Below, in pieces: positions 8,596 to 16,478 of a stretch of DNA of 64,000 nt. The position numbers and the translations under genes were made by a program. Origin of the DNA: Gluconobacter sp. Gdi (GTDB taxonomy: Bacteria; Pseudomonadota; Alphaproteobacteria; Acetobacterales; Acetobacteraceae); contig NZ_BLJQ01000002.1 in NCBI RefSeq assembly GCF_014132155.1, forward strand, positions 562,845-626,844, given 5' to 3'. Under the pieces are notes generated by a model, which was not told the DNA's origin, ran no database searches, and was given only the letters and a program-made list of their open reading frames with translations. Positions within the stretch are counted from its first letter, which is position 1, and the number at the start of each line of letters is the position of its first letter.

Positions 8596-9528
8596 TCATG
8601 CCGGATACATTTTGCATCCTTCGGGGGTGGCCTGCCGTAGAAAGGTGCCAAGTTCCCGGAATGTGCTGGCACGTGGATCTGAGGCGCGCCACACGAGGCC
8701 GATTGTCCGACTTGCTTCGGGTTCAGAAAGGGGGCGGACGGTGATGAGGTTCTCAAAATCCATCCGGTTGCGCAGAGCAAGCCGGGGAATGAGCGAGAAG
8801 CCTTCGCCTGCACCAATCATGTGCCAGAGCATCTCCAGGCTTGTGGCCAGTCTGGTCTCGCGCTGTCTGGGAATGGTTGGGCAGATGGAGAGTGCCTGAT
8901 CGCGAAGACAGTGACCGTCTTCCAGTAACAGAAGGTCAGGTTGACCCAGCTGTTTCAGGGAGATCCTGTTCTTGCCAGCCAGTTCGTGCGTAACCGGAAA
9001 AACGCCCAGAAAAGCCTCTTCGAAAAGAGGAAGGGCTTCCAGTGCCTCCGACGGAGCAGGCAGCGCCATCAGAGCCAGATCGAGTTCGTTGTTTCGCAGA
9101 GACTGGACCAGCGTATCCGTCGTTCCTTCTGTCAGGCGCAGATTCAGGTTCGGATAGGATTGCCGCAGATGGGGAAGAGTGCCGGGAATATAATACGGGC
9201 CAAGCGTCGGGATGACGCCCAGGCGCAGAATGCCATCCAGCGGGCTGGTGCGCGTCCGTGCGACTTCCAGAAGATTCCGGGCTGCCGTTAAAACTTCACG
9301 GCCAAGCGCAATCAGGCGCTCTCCATCAGGTGTGGGGGCGACATGCCTGCGCGAGCGCTCGAACAGCGTAACGTCGAGAAGCTGCTCCAGCTTGCGGACC
9401 TGCTCTGAAAGGCCCGCCTGGCTCACACCACAGCGTTCTGCCGCGCGGGAGAAATTGCGCAGGTCATCCACTGCCACGACATATTCGATGTCCCGCAGGG
9501 ACAGGCCGGAAAGGGGAACGTAACTCAT
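8596..9528 (-). CDS. oxyR: LysR-type peroxide sensor OxyR
   Basis: A 310-residue transcription regulator. The N-terminal winged helix (SLRDIEYVVAVDDLRNFSRAAERCGVSQ) binds DNA. The regulatory domain carries LLLLEDGHCLRDQALSIC, with cysteines C207 and C216 nine residues apart, the same spacing as the redox pair of E. coli OxyR. This makes a peroxide sensor far more likely than a generic LysR protein. It sits about 2.3 kb from ahpC and ahpF, its classic targets, and diverges from an SDR gene. Confidence 0.9.
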   Translation of the reverse strand: MSYVPLSGLSLRDIEYVVAVDDLRNFSRAAERCGVSQAGLSEQVRKLEQLLDVTLFERSRRHVAPTPDGERLIALGREVLTAARNLLEVARTRTSPLDGILRLGVIPTLGPYYIPGTLPHLRQSYPNLNLRLTEGTTDTLVQSLRNNELDLALMALPAPSEALEALPLFEEAFLGVFPVTHELAGKNRISLKQLGQPDLLLLEDGHCLRDQALSICPTIPRQRETRLATSLEMLWHMIGAGEGFSLIPRLALRNRMDFENLITVRPLSEPEASRTIGLVWRASDPRASTFRELGTFLRQATPEGCKMYPA

Positions 9529-9532
9529 GAAT

Positions 9533-9580
9533 TATAGATAATACCGAACACTAAAATATGGAAGTGCGGTTTTTCCTATA
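9533..9580. promoter_or_regulatory. AT-rich divergent control region of oxyR and the SDR gene
   Basis: The 145-base gap between oxyR and the SDR gene holds an AT-rich core with TATAG at 9533-9537 and CTATA at 9576-9580 in inverted orientation. LysR proteins usually bind their own divergent promoter, so this is the natural place for OxyR binding. The strict ATAG-N7-CTAT spacing of the E. coli consensus is not met, so the site is only a candidate. Confidence 0.3.
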
Positions 9581-9673
9581 TTTGCATGAAAGCGTCATCG
9601 GCCTTGGCAAGACACATCTGCTGACGAAGCGTATAAGGTTTCAAAGAATTTCCACAGCAAGGATGAAGACTCC

Positions 9674-10405
9674 ATGACACAGCGCGCTGCTCTCGTGACC
9701 GGTGGTTCCCGTGGTATCGGGGCCGCAATCGCCCTTCGTCTGGCCACAGACGGATATGACGTTGCGATCTCTTATGCCAGCAACGAAAAGGCTGCTGCGG
9801 ATATCGTCAGCAAGATTGAAGCCAAGGGCCGCAAGGCTGTTGCCATCAAGGCCAATGGCGGAACAGCGGAAGGTAACCGCGCTGTTGTCACGAAGGCCGT
9901 GGAAACATTCGGTCGGCTGGATGCACTCGTCTGTAACGCCGGGATTTATCCTTACGGGCCGATCGATCAGATGACAGTTGAGCAGATCGATCAGGTGCTG
10001 AACCTGAATGTTCGTGCCGTTATGATCGAGACGATGGAAGCTGTGAAACATCTGGGGCAGGGTGGCCGCCTGATTTATATCGGCTCTGCTTTTGGTGCTC
10101 GCGCACCTTTCCCGGGTATTTCCCTTTACTCCGCCACCAAGGCGGCTCTGGAAGGCTTTGCCCGCGGCGTAGCGCGTGATGTGGGGCCGAAGGGGATTAC
10201 CGTTAATGTGGTCGAGCCAGGTCCGATTGATACGGATCTCAACCCGGCGGACGGCGACGGTGCGGCCCTGATCAGCAGTTTCACCGCGACGAATTCCTAC
10301 GGCAAGGTTGCTGATATTGCGGATTTCGTAGGCTTCCTTGCAAGCCCTGCAGCCTCTTACATTACGGGCGCGTCCCTCCCGGTAGATGGCGGTCTGACGG
10401 CCTGA
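9674..10405 (+). CDS. Short-chain dehydrogenase/reductase
   Basis: A 243-residue classical SDR oxidoreductase. It has the nucleotide-binding TGGSRGIG at residues 9-16, the NAG motif (CNAGIYPYGPI), the catalytic serine in YIGSAFG, and the YSATK tyrosine-lysine pair, with a normal C-terminal INVxPG-like block (TVNVVEPGPIDTD). AAGGA precedes the start. The position diverging from oxyR suggests a link to oxidative stress, but the substrate is unknown. Confidence 0.9.
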   Translation: MTQRAALVTGGSRGIGAAIALRLATDGYDVAISYASNEKAAADIVSKIEAKGRKAVAIKANGGTAEGNRAVVTKAVETFGRLDALVCNAGIYPYGPIDQMTVEQIDQVLNLNVRAVMIETMEAVKHLGQGGRLIYIGSAFGARAPFPGISLYSATKAALEGFARGVARDVGPKGITVNVVEPGPIDTDLNPADGDGAALISSFTATNSYGKVADIADFVGFLASPAASYITGASLPVDGGLTA

Positions 10406-10427
10406 TCTAAATTAACGTGCGGTCTAT

Positions 10428-10524
10428 CCTGTTTTCTCTCCTTGTTATCGGAGCGGATGCGCAACATTCTCCCTGCGAAAGTCGTGGGCAGGGGGATGCC
10501 GCGTAAACGCTAAAGGAAAACAGG
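10428..10524 (+). promoter_or_regulatory. Structured leader RNA ahead of the deaminase gene
   Basis: The 97 bases just before the ATG at 10525 can fold into a closed multi-branch element. CCTGTTTTC (10428-10436) pairs perfectly with GAAAACAGG (10516-10524), which contains the bases next to the start codon. Inside are a CTCC/GGAG hairpin (10438-10453), a GCGG/CCGC helix (10453-10456 with 10499-10502), and a long helix of CATTCTCCCTGC (10465-10476) with GCAGGGGGATG (10488-10498). The closing helix would hide the ribosome binding region, as in translational riboswitches. It matches no riboswitch class I can recall; this is a reading by eye, not a computed fold. Confidence 0.45.
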
Positions 10525-11649
10525 ATGACGTTCGGGCGCAGGTTCTTTCTGGCAAATACAATGCTGTTTTCAGCCAGTATCGCTTTGACCGGGCGTGCAT
10601 CGGCTGCAGCAGCTTCAGATGGAGCGGGCGATGACCTGACCCGCTTCATCTATGCAATGCCAAAGGCCGAAATGCATGTGCATATTGAAGGCACGCTTGA
10701 GCCGGAAATGAAGTTCCGCCTGGCCCAGCGCAATGGTGTCTCCCTGCCGTACAGCACGGTTGAAGACATGCGGGCCAGTTATAACTTCCACGACCTTCAG
10801 AGCTTTCTGAAGATTTTCTATGAGGGCAAAACCGTTCTGCTCAAAGAGCAGGATTTCTATGACCTTACATATGCCTATCTGACCAAAGCAGCCTCCCAGA
10901 ATGTGCTGTATGCGGAGATATTCTTTGATCCGCAGATGCATACAGACCGTGGCATTCCGTTCGCTACGGTTATGAATGGCCTCACGCGGGCGCAGGCTGA
11001 TGGCCGACGCAATCTGAAGATCGACTCCCAGCTTGTTCTTTGCTTCGAGCGGGAACTGACGGCTGAGTCTGCCATGAAGACGCTGGAGGCAGCGCTTCCC
11101 TACCGTCAGCATATTGTCGGCATTGGGTTGGACTCTGACGAGAAGAACAATCCCCCTGACAAATTCCGGGAGGTGTTTGCCCGTGCCCGTAAAGCCGGTT
11201 TTCACCTGACGATGCATTGTGACCTGAACCAGCTCGATACGCATGAACACATCCGGCAGGTGCTGGAAGACATTCAGGCAGACCGCATTGATCATGGCGG
11301 CAATATTCTGGAGCGTCCGGATCTGGTGGCTGTGGCAAAACGCAGAGGCACAGCGTTTACTGTTTGCCCGGTTGCCTGTGGCTGGCTGCGGGAAAATGGT
11401 GAAAACATCAACATCATTCGCGGAATGCTGGATCAGGGTCTGAAAGTTACGGTCGCGTCTGATGATCCCGCCTACATGAAGAGCAATTATGTGGCGGAGA
11501 GCCTTGTCGTGGCGCAGGGCGATGGCGCGTTGAGCAAAGACGATCTTCTGACGCTGGCGCGAAACAGTTTTGAGGCTGCCTGGATCAGCCCGGCGCAGCG
11601 CAAAATCTATCTGGGCAAGCTGGAAGCCTTTCGTCGTCAGTGGGCTTGA
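10525..11649 (+). CDS. Exported adenosine/adenine deaminase-like protein
   Basis: A 374-residue member of the adenosine/adenine deaminase branch of the metal-dependent amidohydrolases. The N-terminus MTFGRRFFLANTMLF with cleavage near RASAA looks like a Tat signal, so the enzyme would act in the periplasm. Metal ligands appear to be H51 and H53 (AEMHVHIEGTLEP), H231 and D313 (ASDDP), and RIDHG supplies H257. The usual HAGE motif is HCDLNQ here, so the proton-donating glutamate is not at its normal place. The LEP and GIGLDSDE blocks resemble bacterial adenine deaminases more than adenosine deaminases. The substrate is uncertain. Confidence 0.8.
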   Translation: MTFGRRFFLANTMLFSASIALTGRASAAAASDGAGDDLTRFIYAMPKAEMHVHIEGTLEPEMKFRLAQRNGVSLPYSTVEDMRASYNFHDLQSFLKIFYEGKTVLLKEQDFYDLTYAYLTKAASQNVLYAEIFFDPQMHTDRGIPFATVMNGLTRAQADGRRNLKIDSQLVLCFERELTAESAMKTLEAALPYRQHIVGIGLDSDEKNNPPDKFREVFARARKAGFHLTMHCDLNQLDTHEHIRQVLEDIQADRIDHGGNILERPDLVAVAKRRGTAFTVCPVACGWLRENGENINIIRGMLDQGLKVTVASDDPAYMKSNYVAESLVVAQGDGALSKDDLLTLARNSFEAAWISPAQRKIYLGKLEAFRRQWA

Positions 11650-11713
11650 AGGACTGGTCAGTGGGGCTGATATGAAATAGGTAGTGGTGATGAGGGTTTG
11701 ATCTCTGTTCGGT

Positions 11714-11787
11714 TTGACCGATCAATCATATTGACAGGAACTGTTTCCTGACCTTCTCATTTTGTGGGACATAGGTTCCGCAACCTA
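11714..11787 (+). promoter_or_regulatory. ahpC control region
   Basis: Upstream of ahpC there is a TTGACA at 11731-11736 with a weak -10 (near TTCTCAT, about 11754-11760). Two inverted repeats stand out: CAGGAA-ctgt-TTCCTG (11735-11750), which overlaps the -35 element, and TAGGTT-ccgc-AACCTA (11772-11787). Either could be an operator. Given the nearby OxyR gene, peroxide control is expected, but the E. coli OxyR consensus is not clearly met. Confidence 0.35.
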
Positions 11788-11816
11788 ACACGAGCGACAA
11801 AGCAGGAGACCTTCTG

Positions 11817-12380
11817 ATGGTTCGCATTAACTCCACACTGGCCCCGTTCTCGACCGATGCATTCCGCAACGGCGAATTCCTGACGGTCACGGATGCAGAC
11901 GTCCGTGGCAAGTGGTCCGTCTTCTTCTTCTATCCGGCAGACTTCACGTTCGTCTGCCCGACGGAACTTGAAGATCTGGCTGACAATCAGGCCGCTTTCG
12001 ACAAGCTGGGCGTTGAAATCTATTCCGTTTCCACGGACAAGCATTTCACGCACAAGGCCTGGCACGACACGTCCCCGGCTATTGGCAAGATCAAGTACAC
12101 GATGCTGGGCGACCCGACGGGTGTGATCTCCCGCAACTTCGGTGTTCTGATCGAAGAAGCTGGCCTGGCTGATCGCGGCACGTTCCTGCTCGATCCGGAA
12201 GGCAAGGTTCAGTACATCGAAATCACGGCTGGTGGCGTTGGCCGCTCCGCGACGGAACTGCTGGAGAAGATCCAGGCCGCTCAGTATGTCGCCACGCATC
12301 CGGGTGAAGTCTGCCCGGCCAAGTGGAAGGAAGGCGGCGAAACGCTGAAGCCTTCTCTCGACCTCGTCGGCAAGATCTGA
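11817..12380 (+). CDS. ahpC: Alkyl hydroperoxide reductase subunit C (2-Cys peroxiredoxin)
   Basis: A 187-residue typical 2-Cys peroxiredoxin that reduces hydrogen peroxide and organic hydroperoxides. The peroxidatic cysteine is C47 in FTFVCPTE and the resolving cysteine is C166 in EVCPA, at the same positions as in E. coli. GGAG lies just before the start. It is followed by its reductase gene ahpF with two hairpins between them. It is normally oxidised by peroxide and re-reduced by AhpF using NADH. Confidence 0.97.
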   Translation: MVRINSTLAPFSTDAFRNGEFLTVTDADVRGKWSVFFFYPADFTFVCPTELEDLADNQAAFDKLGVEIYSVSTDKHFTHKAWHDTSPAIGKIKYTMLGDPTGVISRNFGVLIEEAGLADRGTFLLDPEGKVQYIEITAGGVGRSATELLEKIQAAQYVATHPGEVCPAKWKEGGETLKPSLDLVGKI

Positions 12381-12389
12381 TTTTGCCGG

Positions 12390-12437
12390 GTGAGGCGGGA
12401 CCGCCTCACCATTCCCTGCCCCTTCATCGGGGCAGGG
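12390..12437 (+). promoter_or_regulatory. Twin hairpins between ahpC and ahpF
   Basis: Two perfect nine-base-pair stems lie back to back in the 98-base gap: GTGAGGCGG/CCGCCTCAC (12390-12409, two-base loop) and CCCTGCCCC/GGGGCAGGG (12414-12437). Neither is followed by a strong T run. They could stabilise the ahpC message or partly stop transcription, so that AhpC is made in excess over AhpF, as is usual for this pair. Confidence 0.6.
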
Positions 12438-12478
12438 CTCTTCAAGATTTCACCAACTTTAAATTGCTGGAGAAAACG

Positions 12479-14041
12479 ATGCTTCAGGACGACCTGAAAA
12501 CCCAGATGCGCGCCTATATGGAATATCTGCGCAGTGACGTCGTGCTGGAAGCTACCCTTGGCACCGACGAGCGCTCCGCCGAAGTGCGTGGATTGCTGGA
12601 AGACATTGCCAGCCTGTCCAACAAGGTGACGTTCTCCGACGCCGGAACTGCTTCCCGCCGCCCGTCTTTCCTGATTCGCCGGGCTGGTTCGGTTGAAGCT
12701 GTGACATTCGCCGGCCTCCCGATGGGGCATGAGTTTACCTCGCTGGTCCTGGCGCTGCTTCAGGTGAGCGGCCATCCGCCCAAGATCGACGCTGATCTTG
12801 TTGAGCAGATCAAAGCGCTGGACGGGGATTTCCATTTCGAGACTTATTTCTCCCAGTCCTGCCAGAACTGCCCGGATGTGGTGCAGGCGCTGAACGCCAT
12901 GAGCGTCCTGAATCCAAAAATCCATCACGTCGCGATTGATGGGGCGGATTTTCAGGAAGAAGTCGAACGCCTTGGCATTCGGTCTGTGCCGCAGGTCTAT
13001 CTGAATGGGCAGCCATTTGCCTCTGGTCGCATGGAAGTCGCGGATATTTTGGCAAAGCTGGATGCCTCTTCTGTCGAGCGTGCGGCTGCCAAGCTAAATG
13101 ACGTTGCGCCATTTGATGTTTTGGTACTGGGCGCGGGCCCGGCGGGTGCATCCGCAGCAATTTATGCTGCGCGTAAAGGCTTGCGGACGGGCCTCGTTGC
13201 GGACCGCTTCGGTGGTCAGGTGATGGATACGGCTGGCATCGAAAACTTCATTTCCGTCAAGGAAACAGAGGGCCCACAGCTATCTGCTGCGCTTGAAGCC
13301 CATGTGCGCCAGTATGATGTGCAGATCATTGCGTCTCAGAAAGCTGCCAAACTTGTTCCGGCGGCTCAGATTGGTGGCTTGCATGAGATCGCTCTGGAAA
13401 GTGGGGCGAGCCTGCATTCCAAGACGGTTATTCTGGCAACCGGTGCACGGTGGCGCCAGCTAGGCGTTCCGGGTGAAGAGGAATATCGCACCAAGGGCGT
13501 GGCCTATTGCCCGCATTGCGATGGCCCGTTCTACAAGGGACGCCCGGTTGTCGTGACCGGTGGTGGCAATAGCGGTGTAGAAGCTGCAATTGATCTGGCG
13601 AATATCGTCTCACACGTTACGCTTTTGCAGCGCGGTGCGCACCTGAAGGCGGATAAGGTGTTGCAGGACAAGTTGCTGAGCCTGCCCAATGTCACGGTTC
13701 TGATGAGTGCGCTCACGACGAAGATCGAAGGTGACGGCAAGGAAGTCACGGGCCTGACCTACAGCGACGCTGATGGTGGCCTGCACCACATCAAGACGGA
13801 CGGCGTATTCGTTCAGATCGGTCTGCTGCCAAATACGGACTGGTTGAAGGGGGCCCTGGATCTGAGCCCGTATGGTGAGATCGTGATCAACGATCATTGC
13901 GCAACATCGGTGCCGGGGATCTACGCTGCGGGTGACGCGACAACAGTGCCTTACAAGCAGATTGTCATTGCCATGGGTGAGGGCGCAAAGGCCTCCCTGT
14001 CTGCCTTTGACTACCTGATCCGCTTGCCTGTGCAGGCATAA
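12479..14041 (+). CDS. ahpF: Alkyl hydroperoxide reductase subunit F
   Basis: A 520-residue flavoprotein that passes electrons from NADH to AhpC. The N-terminal tandem thioredoxin-like domain carries C128-Q-N-C131. The thioredoxin-reductase-like part has the FAD motif GAGPAG near residue 218, the redox pair CPHC at C344 and C347, and a second GGGNSG nucleotide motif. The start at 12479 is chosen for its GGAG (12469-12472) and because an upstream in-frame extension would run through the twin hairpins and the end of ahpC. Confidence 0.96.
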   Translation: MLQDDLKTQMRAYMEYLRSDVVLEATLGTDERSAEVRGLLEDIASLSNKVTFSDAGTASRRPSFLIRRAGSVEAVTFAGLPMGHEFTSLVLALLQVSGHPPKIDADLVEQIKALDGDFHFETYFSQSCQNCPDVVQALNAMSVLNPKIHHVAIDGADFQEEVERLGIRSVPQVYLNGQPFASGRMEVADILAKLDASSVERAAAKLNDVAPFDVLVLGAGPAGASAAIYAARKGLRTGLVADRFGGQVMDTAGIENFISVKETEGPQLSAALEAHVRQYDVQIIASQKAAKLVPAAQIGGLHEIALESGASLHSKTVILATGARWRQLGVPGEEEYRTKGVAYCPHCDGPFYKGRPVVVTGGGNSGVEAAIDLANIVSHVTLLQRGAHLKADKVLQDKLLSLPNVTVLMSALTTKIEGDGKEVTGLTYSDADGGLHHIKTDGVFVQIGLLPNTDWLKGALDLSPYGEIVINDHCATSVPGIYAAGDATTVPYKQIVIAMGEGAKASLSAFDYLIRLPVQA

Positions 14042-14076
14042 TTGGTGAGGCCTTGGGGGGAACGGAAAGGATGTAT

Positions 14077-14739
14077 ATGGTTCGGGCCATGCATCCTTAT
14101 CTGCTCCCCCTCCTTGCCTTCGCACTGACTGCCGCCGTTTTCACCATTACGCCGGGCCTGGATACCGCCATGACCCTCCGGACGGCCACGACGTCTGGCT
14201 GGAAAGCCGGGCTGGCAGCCGTTATGGGAATCTGTCTTGGGCTTGGCGTCTGGGGCTTGGGAGCGGCTTTTGGGCTGACTGCACTTTTGGCAGCGTCAGA
14301 GACGGCATTCACAGCCGTCAAATGGGCAGGTGCGCTTTATCTGGGATGGATAGGCATCAAGCTGCTGCTACATCCGCGATCATCCCTGTCGAAAGAAGAG
14401 GCTGAAGCAGCCATTGAGCAGCCGACGAACCGTCCAGAGGCAGGACTGGCCTTTCGGCGCGGTTTGCTGAGCAATCTGCTGAACCCCAAGGTTGGCGTTT
14501 TTTACATGACGTTTATGCCGCAGTTCATTCCGCCCCATGTCAACGTGCGCGAATTTTCGCTTTTGCTAACCGCTATTCAGGCGTTGCTATCTTTTGCATG
14601 GCTTGGACTGCTGGTCGCCTTGACCATTCCCCTTGGACGCTTTCTGTCCAGCCCGACTGTCGTACGACGTATGGACCGTCTAACCGGCAGCGTTTTCTTG
14701 CTATTCAGCCTTAAGCTGGCACTTGCCCGTCGGGCTTGA
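14077..14739 (+). CDS. LysE/RhtB-family amino acid exporter
   Basis: An inner-membrane efflux protein of about 220 residues with six hydrophobic segments. The family signature TPGLDTAMTLRTATTSGWKAG is near the N-terminus, and the LGWIGIKLLL and NLLNPKVGVFYMTFMPQF blocks follow. ATG 14077 is preceded by GGAAAGG at 14064-14070; ATG 14071 and 14089 are alternatives. It is just downstream of ahpF but probably unrelated. Likely substrates are amino acids or derivatives such as homoserine or threonine. Confidence 0.88.
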   Translation: MVRAMHPYLLPLLAFALTAAVFTITPGLDTAMTLRTATTSGWKAGLAAVMGICLGLGVWGLGAAFGLTALLAASETAFTAVKWAGALYLGWIGIKLLLHPRSSLSKEEAEAAIEQPTNRPEAGLAFRRGLLSNLLNPKVGVFYMTFMPQFIPPHVNVREFSLLLTAIQALLSFAWLGLLVALTIPLGRFLSSPTVVRRMDRLTGSVFLLFSLKLALARRA

Positions 14740-14849
14740 GAGCGGACTCGATTTTTCAGCACTTTTTGTGGCAGGCTCAGAGCAGCAGGTCTTTTTGAAT
14801 CTGGTATGCGGGGTCTGCTGATGAATGCTGTTCTGAAAGGAGCTCGATC

Positions 14850-15182
14850 ATGAGTGCAAAATTTGAACTCTATACCGACACTGCTGGCGAATATCGTTTT
14901 CGCCTGAAAGCAGCTAACGGAGAGAATATTCTTGCCAGTGAAGGGTACAAGCAGAAAGCCAGTGCGGTGAATGGTATTGCTTCCGTTCAGAAGCATGCCC
15001 CTGACGACGCCCATTATGAGCGTAAGATTTCAGCGTCTGGAAAGCCATTCTTCAATCTGAAGGCTTCAAACGGGCAGGTGATTGGCAGCAGTCAGGCGTA
15101 CAGCAGTGAAAGTGCGCGGAATGCTGGGATTGAATCCGTTAAGAAAAATGCACCGTCAGCTGTGACGGTGGATGCTGTATAA
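14850..15182 (+). CDS. YegP-family protein (DUF1508 repeats)
   Basis: A 110-residue protein made of two copies of the DUF1508 unit. The first runs from about residue 4 to 50 (KFELYTDTAGEYRFRLKAANGENI) and the second from about 56 to 103 (ERKISASGKPFFNLKASNGQVIG). AAGGAG precedes the ATG. These small cytoplasmic proteins are widespread and of unclear role, often linked to stress. It faces the AT-rich LuxR gene across a hairpin. Confidence 0.9.
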   Translation: MSAKFELYTDTAGEYRFRLKAANGENILASEGYKQKASAVNGIASVQKHAPDDAHYERKISASGKPFFNLKASNGQVIGSSQAYSSESARNAGIESVKKNAPSAVTVDAV

Positions 15183-15199
15183 GAAGATCTGTTAATCTG

Positions 15200-15233
15200 C
15201 CTCTGCATCATTTTGGTACTATTGATGCAGGGG
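15200..15233. terminator. Hairpin between convergent genes
   Basis: CCTCTGCATCA (15200-15210) pairs with TGATGCAGGGG (15223-15233) with one wobble. It sits between the 3' ends of the YegP gene and the minus-strand LuxR gene and probably ends both transcripts. Confidence 0.55.
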
Positions 15234-15246
15234 TATGTAATAAAAT

Positions 15247-16317
15247 CTAAGCTATAAAACTTATATTCTTAACAAAAGCCGTAAGTTGGCTCTGGCTATT
15301 GACGCCTAACCTGACAAAAATGTCTTTGACCATCTGTCGGGCAGTTCCTTCGGTGATATTCATTTTTAAAGAAGAGTCCTTAATGGAATTCCCATTCGCG
15401 ATCAGGCAGGCAATTTTTGATTGAGACGCTGTAAGGAAAAGGTTGCTCAGGATAGCTTCCGTTTCAGAATTGACTCTATGAATGGAAAAAATAACCATTC
15501 TTGTTTGTTCCATTTTGGATGAAACATTTATTACTTTTGCAAAAAAAATCTTATCTGTTTCGGTTTTTATTTTTATGGGATTGTGAACGTCGCCGGATCC
15601 AGAGAGGAGGCGAGAAAATTTACTGTTACCATCAGAGCTTTTCACTTGGATTGTGTTATTTTTTACAAAAATCCCATCGGATTCCATCCGGATCAGGTTG
15701 TTGTTCGCATATACAATTTTATTTTCTGAATTAATCAGAGCAATTCCAAACGGCATTTCTTTGAAGGAATTCTCAAATATTTCATGAAAATTCTTGCTCT
15801 TGTTAAAGGAGATTCCGGTTCCAACTGCTTGAATAACGTGCGGAATTATTCGTGTCAGGTTTTGCTTGATGATTGCGCTTGATTGTATTGTTAACCCGTC
15901 TGGAGACTGTACTGACAGTAGGAACCTATTCCCATTTTCAGTTTTGAACATGGCATGATGTATTCTTCGAACACCAAATTCCTTCAAAAATTCCATGTAA
16001 AACGGTATTTTGTCGATTTGTTTGTCAGATAAGAAGCTGTCATCAACATACAGGAAGTCATTTTCTATTTTTTTTCTTGTATAGACGGACAGAGGTGATT
16101 TGTTTCGCCAGTGATTGTAATATAATTCTTCTGTTTTCGGATCCTGATTGGAGCCAAAGCGCCATTCAGACATATCTTCGTCTAATGGAATTAAAGATGC
16201 GCCGCCAAAACTGCTGTCTGTGCAGTATTTTGCGATATTTACTAAGGATTCATTCCATTCAGAACGGTCTTCAATAGTTTTATAGATATTTTTTGTAATA
16301 AAAATATGATTTTCCAT
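15247..16317 (-). CDS. LuxR-type transcriptional regulator, AT-rich
   Basis: A regulator of about 356 residues. The last 65 residues form the LuxR-type helix-turn-helix (LTASQSKIACLIANGNSIKD then LKMNITEGTARQMVKDIFVRLGV). The N-terminal part shows no certain sensor domain; a middle stretch (PFGIALINSENKIVYANNNLI) looks PAS-like. ATG 16317 is chosen; 16350 and 16377 would also be in frame, and none has a strong binding site. The gene is much richer in A and T than its neighbours, a sign of transfer. It diverges from the Hint-domain gene across 160 bases and may control it. Confidence 0.8.
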   Translation of the reverse strand: MENHIFITKNIYKTIEDRSEWNESLVNIAKYCTDSSFGGASLIPLDEDMSEWRFGSNQDPKTEELYYNHWRNKSPLSVYTRKKIENDFLYVDDSFLSDKQIDKIPFYMEFLKEFGVRRIHHAMFKTENGNRFLLSVQSPDGLTIQSSAIIKQNLTRIIPHVIQAVGTGISFNKSKNFHEIFENSFKEMPFGIALINSENKIVYANNNLIRMESDGIFVKNNTIQVKSSDGNSKFSRLLSGSGDVHNPIKIKTETDKIFFAKVINVSSKMEQTRMVIFSIHRVNSETEAILSNLFLTASQSKIACLIANGNSIKDSSLKMNITEGTARQMVKDIFVRLGVNSQSQLTAFVKNISFIA

Positions 16318-16478
16318 TTGATGGATTCTTTCTTTTGAAGCCGGAATCATCAGACAAAAATATTCAAAAAAAAGCAAACATCCACTACCATATGGGAGTG
16401 GTGGCCAAAATTCTCATGCTTCAAAAAAACAGGCGCGGTGAGTTGCAGATCTCATCTGGCTAGAGGCAGGAGAAAACA

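Noticed and set aside
9534-9548. Canonical OxyR ATAG-N7-CTAT site before oxyR
   Set aside because: ATAG is present but the CTAT at the right distance is not, so only a loose inverted TATAG/CTATA pattern is reported.
12323-12478. In-frame N-terminal extension of ahpF
   Set aside because: It overlaps the end of ahpC and runs through two perfect hairpins; AhpF family proteins begin at the ATG at 12479, which has its own GGAG.
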